Below are positions 1 through 6,799 of a stretch of DNA of 10,758 nt, in pieces. This stretch comes from Ignavibacteriaceae bacterium (lineage in GTDB: Bacteria > Bacteroidota > Ignavibacteria > Ignavibacteriales > Ignavibacteriaceae). Under the pieces are notes generated by a model. It did no database searches. It was not told where the DNA came from and worked only from the letters and a program-made list of their open reading frames with translations. Position numbers and translations under genes: made by a program. Where the stretch lies: the NCBI GenBank assembly GCA_025455085.1, contig JALONF010000048.1:1-10758 (forward strand). The letters are read 5' to 3'. Numbering within the stretch: position 1 is the first letter of the stretch; the number at the start of each line of letters is the position of its first letter.

Positions 1-240
1 GCCAGTTTTAATTTTTACAAATCCAATAATACATTGAACCATTTAAATGGTTTTCTCGCCTTTGCAGAAACCTTTACCGATCCCATTATGGTCATTTCAG
101 AACAGGGAGCAATCTGTTACAGCAATAAGCCTTTGCAATGCATGCTTGGATATACAGAGGATGAGCTTGATCATAAACCCATAAGCGAGTTGCTTTCATA
201 TGTATCCGGCGATTCCTGTAGCGTTTTTGAGATCAAATAA
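1..240 (+). CDS. PAS-domain protein fragment (5' end outside window, 3' end lost)
   Basis: The frame is open from base 1 to the stop at 238-240, so the gene may begin upstream; a TTG at 34 is only the first possible start inside the window. The translation has the look of a PAS sensor domain: TDPIMVISEQGAICYSN, then MLGYTEDELDHKPISELL, matching the usual N-terminal strand and helix of PAS folds (the 'GY..EEL.GKPI..L' signature). PAS domains sense ligands or redox state and normally precede kinase, cyclase or further PAS domains. Here similarity ends near base 195-200 and about a dozen unrelated residues follow before the stop. From about base 200 the DNA instead encodes, in another frame, the end of a serine hydrolase. 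The fragment is therefore a truncated sensor gene, or one side of an assembly misjoin. What effector it originally carried cannot be seen. Confidence 0.55.
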   Translation, partial: ASFNFYKSNNTLNHLNGFLAFAETFTDPIMVISEQGAICYSNKPLQCMLGYTEDELDHKPISELLSYVSGDSCSVFEIK

Positions 241-1165
241 GATGGAGATGCAGCATTTCCTAATTTCATATATGAATTGGGGAGAATATAATGGAAACAG
301 AATTCTTGATAGTTCAACAGTCGCATTGATACTGTCGGATCATTTAGGATATCCTGTACCTGGTTATGGTGACTATCAGGGATTAATATGGTATCAATCA
401 GGAGAAATGAACGGTAGGTTTCCGTGGGGACATACGGGTACTTGGAAGGGTGCAAATGCAGGAATGTTCTTTAAACAAGAAGAGGATTGGGGCATTATAT
501 GTTTTTGGAATGCCGGACTCGTTCATAGTATAGTAATGGATATACTTAATATATTATGCAGTTACGCAGCAAGTATTCCTGTAGAGCTAACTTCATTCAC
601 AGCAACTTCAAGCGGTGAAGAAGTAATACTAAACTGGACAACATCAACAGAAACGAATAACAGCGGATTCAGCATTGAGAGAAAATTTGCCGAATGTGAA
701 TATTCAGAAATTGGTTTCGTGCCGGGTTTCGGAACAACTACAGAACCTAAATCATATTCTTACACTGATTCAAAACTCAGAGCAGGAAAATATACATACC
801 GCTTAAAGCAAATTGACTTCGATGGTAGTTTTGAGTATTCACAGGAAATTGAAGTGGAAGTTTCTGCACCGTTAACATTCAGTCTTGAGCAGAACTATCC
901 AAATCCATTCAACCCATGTACGGTGATAAGTTATCAGTTACCGGTAAGCGGTAATGTAGCACTAAAAGTTTACGACATCCTCGGCAACGGGGTTGCAACA
1001 CTTGTTGATGAGTACAAACCAGATGGAAAATATGAAGTTGAATTTTCCGCCAAAAGTGGATCCGCCTCCGGCGGAAATGCATACAGCCTTCCAAGCGGAG
1101 TGTATTTCTATCAATTACGTGCTGGTGATTATGTGGCAGTAAAGAAAATGATACTCCTTCGTTAA
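200..1165 (+). CDS. C-terminal part of a secreted serine hydrolase with type IX sorting domain (N-terminus missing)
   Basis: This 321-residue frame starts inside a domain. Residues 2-105 resemble the C-terminal third of class C beta-lactamase/PBP-like serine hydrolases: 'YPAIP..FLRSN' and 'HFLISYMN.GEYNG.RIL' match the usual 'YPDYP.G.LRTS' and 'FL.AYMNGG.YNG.RIL' blocks. WGHTGTWKG at 76-84 contains the HTG form of the third active-site motif. The catalytic SxxK and YxN motifs and the signal peptide, which lie further upstream in this family, are absent, so the product should be inactive and not exported. Residues about 126-215 form a fibronectin-like linker (PVELTSFTA, then LNWTTSTETNNSGFSIER), and 227-321 form a type IX C-terminal sorting domain (LEQNYPNPFNP, LPSGVYFYQL, VKKMILLR). 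The in-frame stop at 182-184 limits the frame upstream. ATG 200 has no clear ribosome site. This is best read as a gene remnant fused by rearrangement to the PAS fragment. Confidence 0.75.
   Translation: MYPAIPVAFLRSNKMEMQHFLISYMNWGEYNGNRILDSSTVALILSDHLGYPVPGYGDYQGLIWYQSGEMNGRFPWGHTGTWKGANAGMFFKQEEDWGIICFWNAGLVHSIVMDILNILCSYAASIPVELTSFTATSSGEEVILNWTTSTETNNSGFSIERKFAECEYSEIGFVPGFGTTTEPKSYSYTDSKLRAGKYTYRLKQIDFDGSFEYSQEIEVEVSAPLTFSLEQNYPNPFNPCTVISYQLPVSGNVALKVYDILGNGVATLVDEYKPDGKYEVEFSAKSGSASGGNAYSLPSGVYFYQLRAGDYVAVKKMILLR
1044..1077. repeat. Palindromic repeat inside the sorting-domain coding region
   Basis: The outer arms TTTCCGCC (1044-1051) and GGCGGAAA (1070-1077) are perfect inverted repeats. 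An inner TCCGCC (1061-1066) can alternatively pair with GGCGGA (1070-1075). The element is read in frame as the Gly/Ser-rich stretch SAKSGSASGGN, placed just before LPSGVYFYQL, where most sorting domains of this type go almost directly from 'VEF.A' to 'LPSGVYFY'. The 15-base core is 13/15 identical to the core of the repeat at 1210-1243. It looks like a short palindromic element tolerated in coding sequence. Confidence 0.55.
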
Positions 1166-1209
1166 CAGTTCAGCCGCCAGGTTTTGTTAGGTAAAATTAT
1201 ATAAACCTA

Positions 1210-1243
1210 GGGACAGGTCGCTCTGCCTCAGGCGGACTGTCCC
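1210..1243. repeat. Palindromic repeat / possible bidirectional terminator in convergent spacer
   Basis: GGGACAG (1210-1216) and CTGTCCC (1237-1243) are perfect 7-base arms. Directly inside the right arm, TCTGCC (1222-1227) pairs with GGCGGA (1231-1236), with one G-U pair, around a TCA loop. A five-base bulge (1217-1221) interrupts the left side. The element lies between the ends of two convergent genes, so its transcript could end transcription from either side, but no T-tract follows. Its core matches the repeat at 1044-1077 and both span 34 bases, which argues for a dispersed repeat family. The rest of the 1166-1273 spacer shows nothing recognisable. Confidence 0.5.
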
Positions 1244-1273
1244 GACAAATATTAAGCCCTAACCCTAAAACAA

Positions 1274-2968
1274 TCATATATCCTTTAAGAAATGTCTAAC
1301 ACCTTTCGAAATGCTGAGATATGAGACGATAAGAGCAAATGTTCCAAGAATTAGACTGGTGTAAATCAGTTGAGATAGAGAAGCCAGACTGCTTTTATCA
1401 AACTCATAAAAGTAATTACTTAATGGTGCGAATAGTAAAACGATCAGAAATACCAAATAAATAATTGTGAACAAAAATGTGAGTGAAGCTCCCTGCGATG
1501 AAGCAACTCTTATTGGGTTCTTCTCCTTGTAATTTGCGTACGCCGCTCCCATTCCAAAGTTTAGTGATACCAGTGTTATTGTAACGAATGCTGTATTCAG
1601 CTGGGAAATTAAAGTTAACATAATTGAAAACTGATAGTTCGACACGAAATTGAGTAGCTGTCCTATTACAAAAATCACAGAAAAGTAAATGAACAATCTT
1701 GTGAGCATAAGCTTTTTGTAATCCAAAGGGGCGCTTCTGATTTTCCATATTGTTTCCCCTTCGAGACTAACAAGCGGGAATATAAATCTTAAAGCCATTG
1801 AGGCGATCAGGAAAACATTGAACAAATAAATTATCAGATAAATTAATGTTTTTAGGTAGATGTTGTATGCATTTAAGATCATTACATCAATGCTAGAAAT
1901 AGACACGATGAAGATGGTGATAAGAAACAGCATAACAATAAAATGAGTCCACTGGCTGGGTTCTCTGATAAACAACAACAGTTCGCGCTTTACCAAAGCT
2001 TCACGCCTCGGCATCAGTGAAGATTTTTTCTCAAAGGAGAAAACTGATTTACCGTTACTTTTTTTCTTAACAGAAAGTTCACTTGAAAGATTTAAGAATA
2101 CCAGCCAGGTTTTGTAAAACCATTTCTTTGCCAGGTAAAGGGCAAACAAGAAGAACAAAATCGAGACCAAGATAAGAAGATAAACATACCATCCTGCAGC
2201 GGTAAACTTTCCAGAAGAAATCCAGTATAGTGCATCTGCAACCCAATGGTTTGGCAGTAGTTTAATTGCCGGGCTTTCAAGAAATCCGAAGTAGTTATCT
2301 ATGTTCGGAAAATATGCAAACACCTTTGTAACCAGTTGAACAGGACTGCTGAATATATAAAATAAAATGATTGTTGCGCCATAGACTGAGGCTATAGTAA
2401 CGAGGACTTTTTTAATTCCAAACGTCGCTGCAAACCTCATAATAACCAGAAGAGTAATAGCACCCAGGGTTCCTGCAATGAACATAAATGGTAGTATTAA
2501 AAACACAACCGCGAATGGAATAAAGTACCATGGCAGCCCGAAATATGAAGTATAACCTGCTAAGGCAGCAGTCACCATTAACAAAAGCGTTGAAGAACTA
2601 TAGAAGAAATTATCGAGAAATTTTATTAGGAATATTTTTGCAAAGGAAATTGGCATTGTCAACAGGAAACCTACTTCTCTGGTTTTAAAGAATGTTGAGT
2701 ATGAAACAACGATGTTTCCGATGTTAACGGTCATAAAGAAAATGAACAGCACAACAAAAATAAATCTGTGAAGAAGAAACATCCCGATTCTCACATCTTC
2801 CATTAAATATGTGACGATATTCCTTGTAAAGAAGAAAATGCCAACGGCAAAGAGGATGTATACTATTGATGAGCTTATTTGTTTAACAGCAGACTTAACA
2901 TTAATGTCACCCTGCACTTTGATGAAGGTGAGTAGTTTGAATTTTAGTATGTGAATCAGCAGGCTCAT
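1274..2968 (-). CDS. ABC exporter membrane subunit
   Basis: This 564-residue, very hydrophobic protein has roughly twelve predicted membrane segments, at about residues 31-49, 65-90, 122-141, 147-175, 185-205, 260-280, 341-360, 372-392, 425-445, 452-475, 497-514 and 533-553. A basic cytoplasmic stretch (about 300-335, ending KRELLLFIREPSQW) separates the halves. The block FPLVSLEGETIWKIRSAPL at about 397-415 resembles the conserved 'SLEG..W.LRSAPL' loop of large ABC-2-like exporter permeases (the putative ABC exporter family). Its ATG begins at the base right after the stop of the ATPase gene (TAG-ATG), so translation is almost certainly coupled and the two form one transporter. No periplasmic or outer-membrane partner is encoded nearby. 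The substrate cannot be told from sequence; ABC-2 relatives export lipids, polysaccharides, drugs or peptides. Confidence 0.85.
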   Translation of the reverse strand: MSLLIHILKFKLLTFIKVQGDINVKSAVKQISSSIVYILFAVGIFFFTRNIVTYLMEDVRIGMFLLHRFIFVVLFIFFMTVNIGNIVVSYSTFFKTREVGFLLTMPISFAKIFLIKFLDNFFYSSSTLLLMVTAALAGYTSYFGLPWYFIPFAVVFLILPFMFIAGTLGAITLLVIMRFAATFGIKKVLVTIASVYGATIILFYIFSSPVQLVTKVFAYFPNIDNYFGFLESPAIKLLPNHWVADALYWISSGKFTAAGWYVYLLILVSILFFLFALYLAKKWFYKTWLVFLNLSSELSVKKKSNGKSVFSFEKKSSLMPRREALVKRELLLFIREPSQWTHFIVMLFLITIFIVSISSIDVMILNAYNIYLKTLIYLIIYLFNVFLIASMALRFIFPLVSLEGETIWKIRSAPLDYKKLMLTRLFIYFSVIFVIGQLLNFVSNYQFSIMLTLISQLNTAFVTITLVSLNFGMGAAYANYKEKNPIRVASSQGASLTFLFTIIYLVFLIVLLFAPLSNYFYEFDKSSLASLSQLIYTSLILGTFALIVSYLSISKGVRHFLKDI

Positions 2969-3688
2969 CTACTTTGTCATATGAAGGAATAACGATTCAA
3001 GGTTTTGATGATCTGTTCCTATAATCTCTTCGACCACTTCTTTCTTGTCTTCAAATATCATCTGCCCGTCTTTGATTATTCCGATTCTAGAGCAAACTTC
3101 TTCAGCAACGTTCAGACTGTGAGTTGACATAAATATCGCAACACCTTCAGAAGCTTTCCTCCTTAAAGCATTTTTAACTAGCAATGCACTCTGCGGGTCG
3201 AGTCCGACCATTGGTTCATCCACAACCAGAAGTTTCGGATTGTGCAGCAATGCTGAGGCAATAGCGATTCTTTGTTTCATACCTTGAGAATATTCTTCAG
3301 TTCGTTTATTCACCCATTGCTCAATTTTTAGCTGATCAATTGTTTCATCAATTTTATTTTTCAATTTACTCTTTTCAATTTTATAAAGTCCACCGCAGAA
3401 AAACAGAAACTCCTTGCCGGTTAGTTTGTCATAAAGGAAAGGCTGGTCCGGTATATAGCCAATAAGTTTTTTAGCTTCTATATGATTTTTTTGAATGTCA
3501 TATCCACCAATATGAACACTTCCGTTTGTGGGGGCGAATAAGCCTGTGATCATTTTGATTGTGGTGGTTTTACCGGCTCCATTTTGCCCTAAAAATCCGA
3601 AAAAATCACCTGCATTTATTTCAAGATTGATATTATTTACAGCGGTAAAATTGCCGAATTTTTTTGTAAGGTTGGTTAATTTTAGCAT
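2969..3688 (-). CDS. ABC transporter ATP-binding subunit
   Basis: This 239-residue protein has all motifs of an active ABC ATPase: Walker A GQNGAGKTT (34-42), Q-loop with Q82 (YIPDQPFLY), signature YSQGMKQR (133-140), Walker B LLVVDEP (153-159), D-loop GLDP (162-165) and switch histidine H190 (MSTHSLNVAEE). The YSQGMKQR signature is typical of the ABC-2 exporter ATPases (CcmA/NatA-like). It hydrolyses ATP at the cytoplasmic face to drive the membrane subunit that follows directly. The ATG at 3688 gives the normal N-terminus (MLKLTNLTKKFG) for the family; no strong Shine-Dalgarno site precedes it. It lies downstream of the groEL terminator on the same strand, so it should have its own promoter in 3689-3785, though I cannot point to a convincing one. 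Confidence 0.92.
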   Translation of the reverse strand: MLKLTNLTKKFGNFTAVNNINLEINAGDFFGFLGQNGAGKTTTIKMITGLFAPTNGSVHIGGYDIQKNHIEAKKLIGYIPDQPFLYDKLTGKEFLFFCGGLYKIEKSKLKNKIDETIDQLKIEQWVNKRTEEYSQGMKQRIAIASALLHNPKLLVVDEPMVGLDPQSALLVKNALRRKASEGVAIFMSTHSLNVAEEVCSRIGIIKDGQMIFEDKKEVVEEIIGTDHQNLESLFLHMTK

Positions 3689-3785
3689 TAAGTTCTTATT
3701 TAAGTAATATTTAATGAATATAATGATTTAACATCATTTCGGGTGCTAAGGTTCAACAAAACTTAGACCAAAGACGGATTGGTTT

Positions 3786-3817
3786 AAAAAAACAAAGGCG
3801 GGCATGAACCCGCCTTT
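3786..3817 (-). terminator. Intrinsic terminator of the groES-groEL operon
   Basis: Read on the minus strand, a perfect 9-base stem AAAGGCGGG / CCCGCCTTT (3809-3817 and 3794-3802) with a six-base loop is followed by G and seven T (3786-3792). This is a textbook Rho-independent terminator 24 bases past the groEL stop. A smaller hairpin, AATCCCA / TGGGATT (3822-3837), sits between the stop and this stem. Confidence 0.9.
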
Positions 3818-3840
3818 AATTAATCCCAAATGGGATTTGC

Positions 3841-5472
3841 TTAATACATATCACCCATTCCACCGCCGTGAGGCATTGGAGGCATTGGTGGTTCTTTTTC
3901 TTTCTTCTCGTAAACTACTGCTTCAGTGGTAATAAGTAAGGATGAAACTGAAGCGGCATTCTCTAAAGCAGTTCTTGTAACTTTGGTTGGATCTATTACA
4001 CCGGCTTTAATCAGGTTCTCGTACTTTTCAGTCTGTGCATTAAATCCGAAATCATCTTTGCCTTCTTTAACTTTTTGTAATACAACTGATCCTTCAAGCC
4101 CGGCATTGTTTACAATTTGCTTTAGCGGCTCTTCAAGAGCTTTTTGAACAATCTTAACTCCTGTTGTTTGATCAAGATTTTCACCTTCAACTTTATCAAG
4201 GACATTGATTGCTCTAACTAAAGCAACACCGCCGCCAGCTACGATACCTTCTTCGACAGCAGCACGGGTAGCATGCAATGCATCTTCAACACGGGCTTTT
4301 TTCTCTTTCATCTCAATTTCAGTTGATGCACCGATCTTCAATACTGCAACACCACCCGAAAGTTTAGCTAATCTTTCCTGAAGTTTTTCTTTGTCGTAAT
4401 CTGATGTTGTCTTATCAATCTGTGCTTTGATCTCATTTATTCTTTTCTTGATATCATCGGTTTTTCCTGCACCTTCAACTATAGTGGTGTTATCTTTATC
4501 GATTACAACCTTCTTAGCAGTTCCTAAATAAGATACAGTTGCATTTTCCAGCTTGAATCCTCTCTCTTCGGAGATAACGGTTCCATTTGTTAATGTAGCA
4601 ATATCTTCAAGCATTGCTTTTCTTCTGTCACCGAATCCTGGAGCTTTAACTGCGGCAACTTTCAATGTACCGCGGATCTTGTTTACAACTAGAGTAGCTA
4701 ATGCTTCACCTTCGAGGTCTTCAGCAATAATAAGCAAAGATCTTCCTTGCTGAGCAATCTTTTCCAAAATTGGCAATAGGTCTTTCATTGCTGAAATTTT
4801 CTTATCGTGTATAAGAATCATCGGATCTTCAAGCACAGCTTCCATTGATTCAGCATCAGTGACGAAGTAAGGTGAAAGATAACCACGATCGAATTGCATA
4901 CCTTCAACTACTTCTAAAGAAGTATCTGTTCCTTTTGCTTCTTCAACTGTAATAACTCCATCCTTACCAACTTTTTCCATAGCATCCGCAATCAGGTCAC
5001 CAATTGATTTATCATTGTTTGCAGATATTGCTCCAACTTGTGCAATTTCATTTCTTCCTTCAACATCTTTGCTGATTGACTTTAAGTATGCAATGACTTT
5101 GGTCACTGCAATGTCTATTCCTCTCTTTAAATCCATAGGATTTGCACCGGCAGTTACGTTCTTTAAACCTTCTCTGTATATTGCCTGTGCGAGCACGGTT
5201 GCAGTGGTTGTTCCGTCACCAGCAACATCGCTTGTTTTAGATGCAACTTCGCGAACCATTTGAGCGCCCATATTCTCAATGTTGTTCTCAAGCTCAATTT
5301 CTTTTGCAACAGTAACACCATCTTTTGTTACAGTTGGTGCACCAAATTTCTTTTCAAGAATTACATTACGTCCCTTTGGACCCAATGTAACCTTTACGGC
5401 ATTAGCTAGTTTATCAACACCAGCTTTTAAACCGCTTCTTGCTTCAGTATTATATTCAATTAATTTTGCCAT
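3841..5472 (-). CDS. groEL: Chaperonin GroEL (60 kDa Hsp60)
   Basis: This is a full-length group I chaperonin of 543 residues. It forms the 14-subunit double ring that encloses unfolded proteins with the GroES lid and refolds them with ATP in the cytoplasm. Visible signatures include TLGPKGRNV (29-37), VTKDGVTVAKEI (48-59) with the nucleotide-site aspartate D51, GDGTTTATVLA (85-95) with D86, and the family signature region 'ARVEDALHATRAAVEEGIV.GGG' (about 391 onward). The C-terminus is PPMPPMPHGGGMGDMY, a short Gly-Met tail instead of the long (GGM)n repeat of E. coli. An AGAGG ribosome site lies about nine bases before the ATG. It follows groES by 37 bases and shares its promoter and CIRCE operator. 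Confidence 0.98.
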   Translation of the reverse strand: MAKLIEYNTEARSGLKAGVDKLANAVKVTLGPKGRNVILEKKFGAPTVTKDGVTVAKEIELENNIENMGAQMVREVASKTSDVAGDGTTTATVLAQAIYREGLKNVTAGANPMDLKRGIDIAVTKVIAYLKSISKDVEGRNEIAQVGAISANNDKSIGDLIADAMEKVGKDGVITVEEAKGTDTSLEVVEGMQFDRGYLSPYFVTDAESMEAVLEDPMILIHDKKISAMKDLLPILEKIAQQGRSLLIIAEDLEGEALATLVVNKIRGTLKVAAVKAPGFGDRRKAMLEDIATLTNGTVISEERGFKLENATVSYLGTAKKVVIDKDNTTIVEGAGKTDDIKKRINEIKAQIDKTTSDYDKEKLQERLAKLSGGVAVLKIGASTEIEMKEKKARVEDALHATRAAVEEGIVAGGGVALVRAINVLDKVEGENLDQTTGVKIVQKALEEPLKQIVNNAGLEGSVVLQKVKEGKDDFGFNAQTEKYENLIKAGVIDPTKVTRTALENAASVSSLLITTEAVVYEKKEKEPPMPPMPHGGGMGDMY

Positions 5473-5509
5473 ATTTATTTACCTCTGTTTGTTATCGATT
5501 TAAAATTTT

Positions 5510-5806
5510 TTAAGGAACGATTGCGAAGATATCGCTCTCACGCATAATGAGATATTCTTCGCCATCAATTGTAACTTCAGTTCCACTGTATTTACCGTAA
5601 AGAACTTTGTCGCCAACTTTTACTGCCATCTTTACGACTTCACCATTATCAGCCACCTTGCCAGGTCCTGCTGCTACGACTGTTCCTTCAACAGGCTTTT
5701 CTTTTGCTGTGTCAGGAAGAATAATTCCGCCTTTAGTTTTTTCTTCAGCTTCAGCTGGTTTTACGACCACCCTGTCAGCTAATGGATTGAGTTTTAATTT
5801 TGCCAT
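5510..5806 (-). CDS. groES: Co-chaperonin GroES (10 kDa Hsp10)
   Basis: The 98-residue protein has the standard GroES length and order: LNPLADRVVVKP at the N-terminus, the flexible mobile loop that docks on GroEL (about residues 19-33, EEKTKGGIILPDTAK), VVAAGPG in the middle, VGDKVLYGKYSGTEV and the C-terminal YLIMRESDIFAIV. It forms the seven-subunit lid of the GroEL chamber. A strong ribosome site, AGGAGT (minus strand, 5812-5817), lies six bases before the ATG. It is the first gene of the operon, directly below the CIRCE element. No residue looks unusual. Confidence 0.98.
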   Translation of the reverse strand: MAKLKLNPLADRVVVKPAEAEEKTKGGIILPDTAKEKPVEGTVVAAGPGKVADNGEVVKMAVKVGDKVLYGKYSGTEVTIDGEEYLIMRESDIFAIVP

Positions 5807-5836
5807 ATTTTACTCCTAATTTATTTAATTGATTTA

Positions 5837-5863
5837 TTAGCACTCTAAAAAAGCGAGTGCTAA
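5837..5863 (-). promoter_or_regulatory. CIRCE operator (HrcA-binding site)
   Basis: TTAGCACTC (5837-5845), nine bases, then GAGTGCTAA (5855-5863) is an exact match to the CIRCE consensus inverted repeat. In many bacteria HrcA binds it and represses groESL until heat or other folding stress titrates GroEL. It lies 31-57 bases upstream of the groES start and would be mostly in the 5' untranslated RNA. hrcA itself is not in this window. Confidence 0.97.
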
Positions 5864-5890
5864 ATTAACTCAATAGACAAACTTTGTCAA
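5862..5890 (-). promoter_or_regulatory. Candidate groESL promoter
   Basis: On the minus strand a perfect TTGACA (5885-5890) is followed after 17 bases by TAATTT (5862-5867). The hexamer is a weak match to TATAAT, but TAATTTAG is one change from the Bacteroidota TAnnTTTG box. The predicted start site would fall in the middle of CIRCE, which fits direct repression by HrcA. Confidence 0.6.
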
Positions 5891-5903
5891 GGCAAGAAAA
5901 TTT

Positions 5904-5922
5904 AGAAATCTGGCCGATTTCT
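5904..5922. repeat. Inverted repeat between divergent genes
   Basis: AGAAATC (5904-5910) and GATTTCT (5916-5922) are perfect 7-base arms around TGGCC. It lies just upstream of the groESL promoter and upstream of the divergent membrane-protein gene, so it could be a regulator-binding site for either. No known operator matches it. Confidence 0.35.
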
Positions 5923-5960
5923 GCATTTTTAATGTGAAATTAATTAAGTCAGAATTATAT

Positions 5961-5990
5961 TTGACATAGCCACATTTCAAATCTTAAGAT
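5961..5990 (+). promoter_or_regulatory. Candidate promoter for the CPBP-like gene and pdxJ
   Basis: TTGACA (5961-5966) is followed after 18 bases by TAAGAT (5985-5990, four of six consensus bases). If used, RNA would begin about at the ATG of 5996/5999, giving a leaderless message or use of a later start such as ATG 6026. This close spacing lowers confidence. Confidence 0.3.
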
Positions 5991-5995
5991 TGTTA

Positions 5996-6790
5996 ATGAT
6001 GAAGTTTGAGAGAATAAAAAAAGAAATGAGCCGACTGATTGAGATCATCCGTGAGATGGATAGGAAAGTTATAATCATCTTTCTTTCAGTTGCTATTTTT
6101 CAAACAATATCCTGGTATTACACCTCCAGAAACTTTTTTCGAATCAATTTTTTCCCATACTTTCAAAACGATCCCGATGTTTTTTTATATGAATATCTCT
6201 ACTGGTTTATCGGAGATTTCCTCATCTTTTTTATTCTATCCATTATCATCATCAAATTTATTCTCAAGAAAGATTTAAAGAATTATGGTCTACAGTTTGG
6301 TGATTACAAAACAGGTCTGGCATTATCTGCCGTTTTCTTGTTGGTGATGTTTCCGGTGATTTGGTTTTTTTCAGCTACACCGGATTTTGTCGCAAAATAT
6401 CCTCATCTACTTTCAACAAGAATTAGCTGGGGAGAATTTATTATTTATGAATCAGGGATGTTGTTGTATATGATCAGCTGGGAATTTATTTGGCGTGGAT
6501 TTATGCTTTTTGGGTTTAAGGAAAAATTTGGTTATTACTCAGTGCTGATTCAAATGATTCCTTTTGTAATTTTGCATAACGGAAAACCAGCTCCTGAAAC
6601 ATTTGGTGCAATTGCTGGTGGTATCGCATTGGGAGTACTTGCTTTCCGTACAAACTCCATTTATTATTGTGTTATTACTCATATGGGTGTGATGTTTACG
6701 ATTGATTTAATTTCAACTTTAAGGTATCGGGCTAATGATTATGGTGTTGGGATTGATTCATTATTTAATATTATCAAAACAATTTTTTAG
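5996..6790 (+). CDS. CPBP (CAAX/Rce1-like) family membrane protein with altered motifs
   Basis: This protein of about 264 residues has a short basic N-terminus and several membrane segments, at about residues 25-42, 68-92, 107-126, 148-164, 183-195 and 206-218. It has the layout of CPBP intramembrane proteases (Rce1-type): WEFIWRGFM (162-170) for motif 1, FVILH ending at H194 for motif 2, and THMGVMF starting near 228 for motif 3. Active Rce1-type enzymes use EExxxR, FxxxH and HxxxN/D. Here the first glutamate is tryptophan and the final Asn/Asp position is methionine, while E163, R167, H194 and H229 remain. It may be a variant enzyme or a non-catalytic relative. Bacterial members process peptides or take part in immunity and protein sorting, but nothing here fixes a role. 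ATG 5996 and 5999 are both possible starts. pdxJ follows after nine bases, so they are likely cotranscribed. Confidence 0.7.
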   Translation: MMKFERIKKEMSRLIEIIREMDRKVIIIFLSVAIFQTISWYYTSRNFFRINFFPYFQNDPDVFLYEYLYWFIGDFLIFFILSIIIIKFILKKDLKNYGLQFGDYKTGLALSAVFLLVMFPVIWFFSATPDFVAKYPHLLSTRISWGEFIIYESGMLLYMISWEFIWRGFMLFGFKEKFGYYSVLIQMIPFVILHNGKPAPETFGAIAGGIALGVLAFRTNSIYYCVITHMGVMFTIDLISTLRYRANDYGVGIDSLFNIIKTIF

Positions 6791-6799
6791 GGAGATAAA

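Noticed and set aside
171..455. A 94-codon minus-strand frame opposite the hydrolase fragment
   Set aside because: No recognisable domain; the plus strand carries clear hydrolase motifs here.
3741..3749. GGGTGCTAA, one base from a CIRCE half-site, upstream of the ABC genes
   Set aside because: No matching TTAGCACTC at the required nine-base spacing, so it is not a CIRCE element.
3926..5503. Several open frames of 66-82 codons on the plus strand opposite groEL
   Set aside because: They are antisense shadows of a highly conserved chaperonin, with no family features or ribosome sites.
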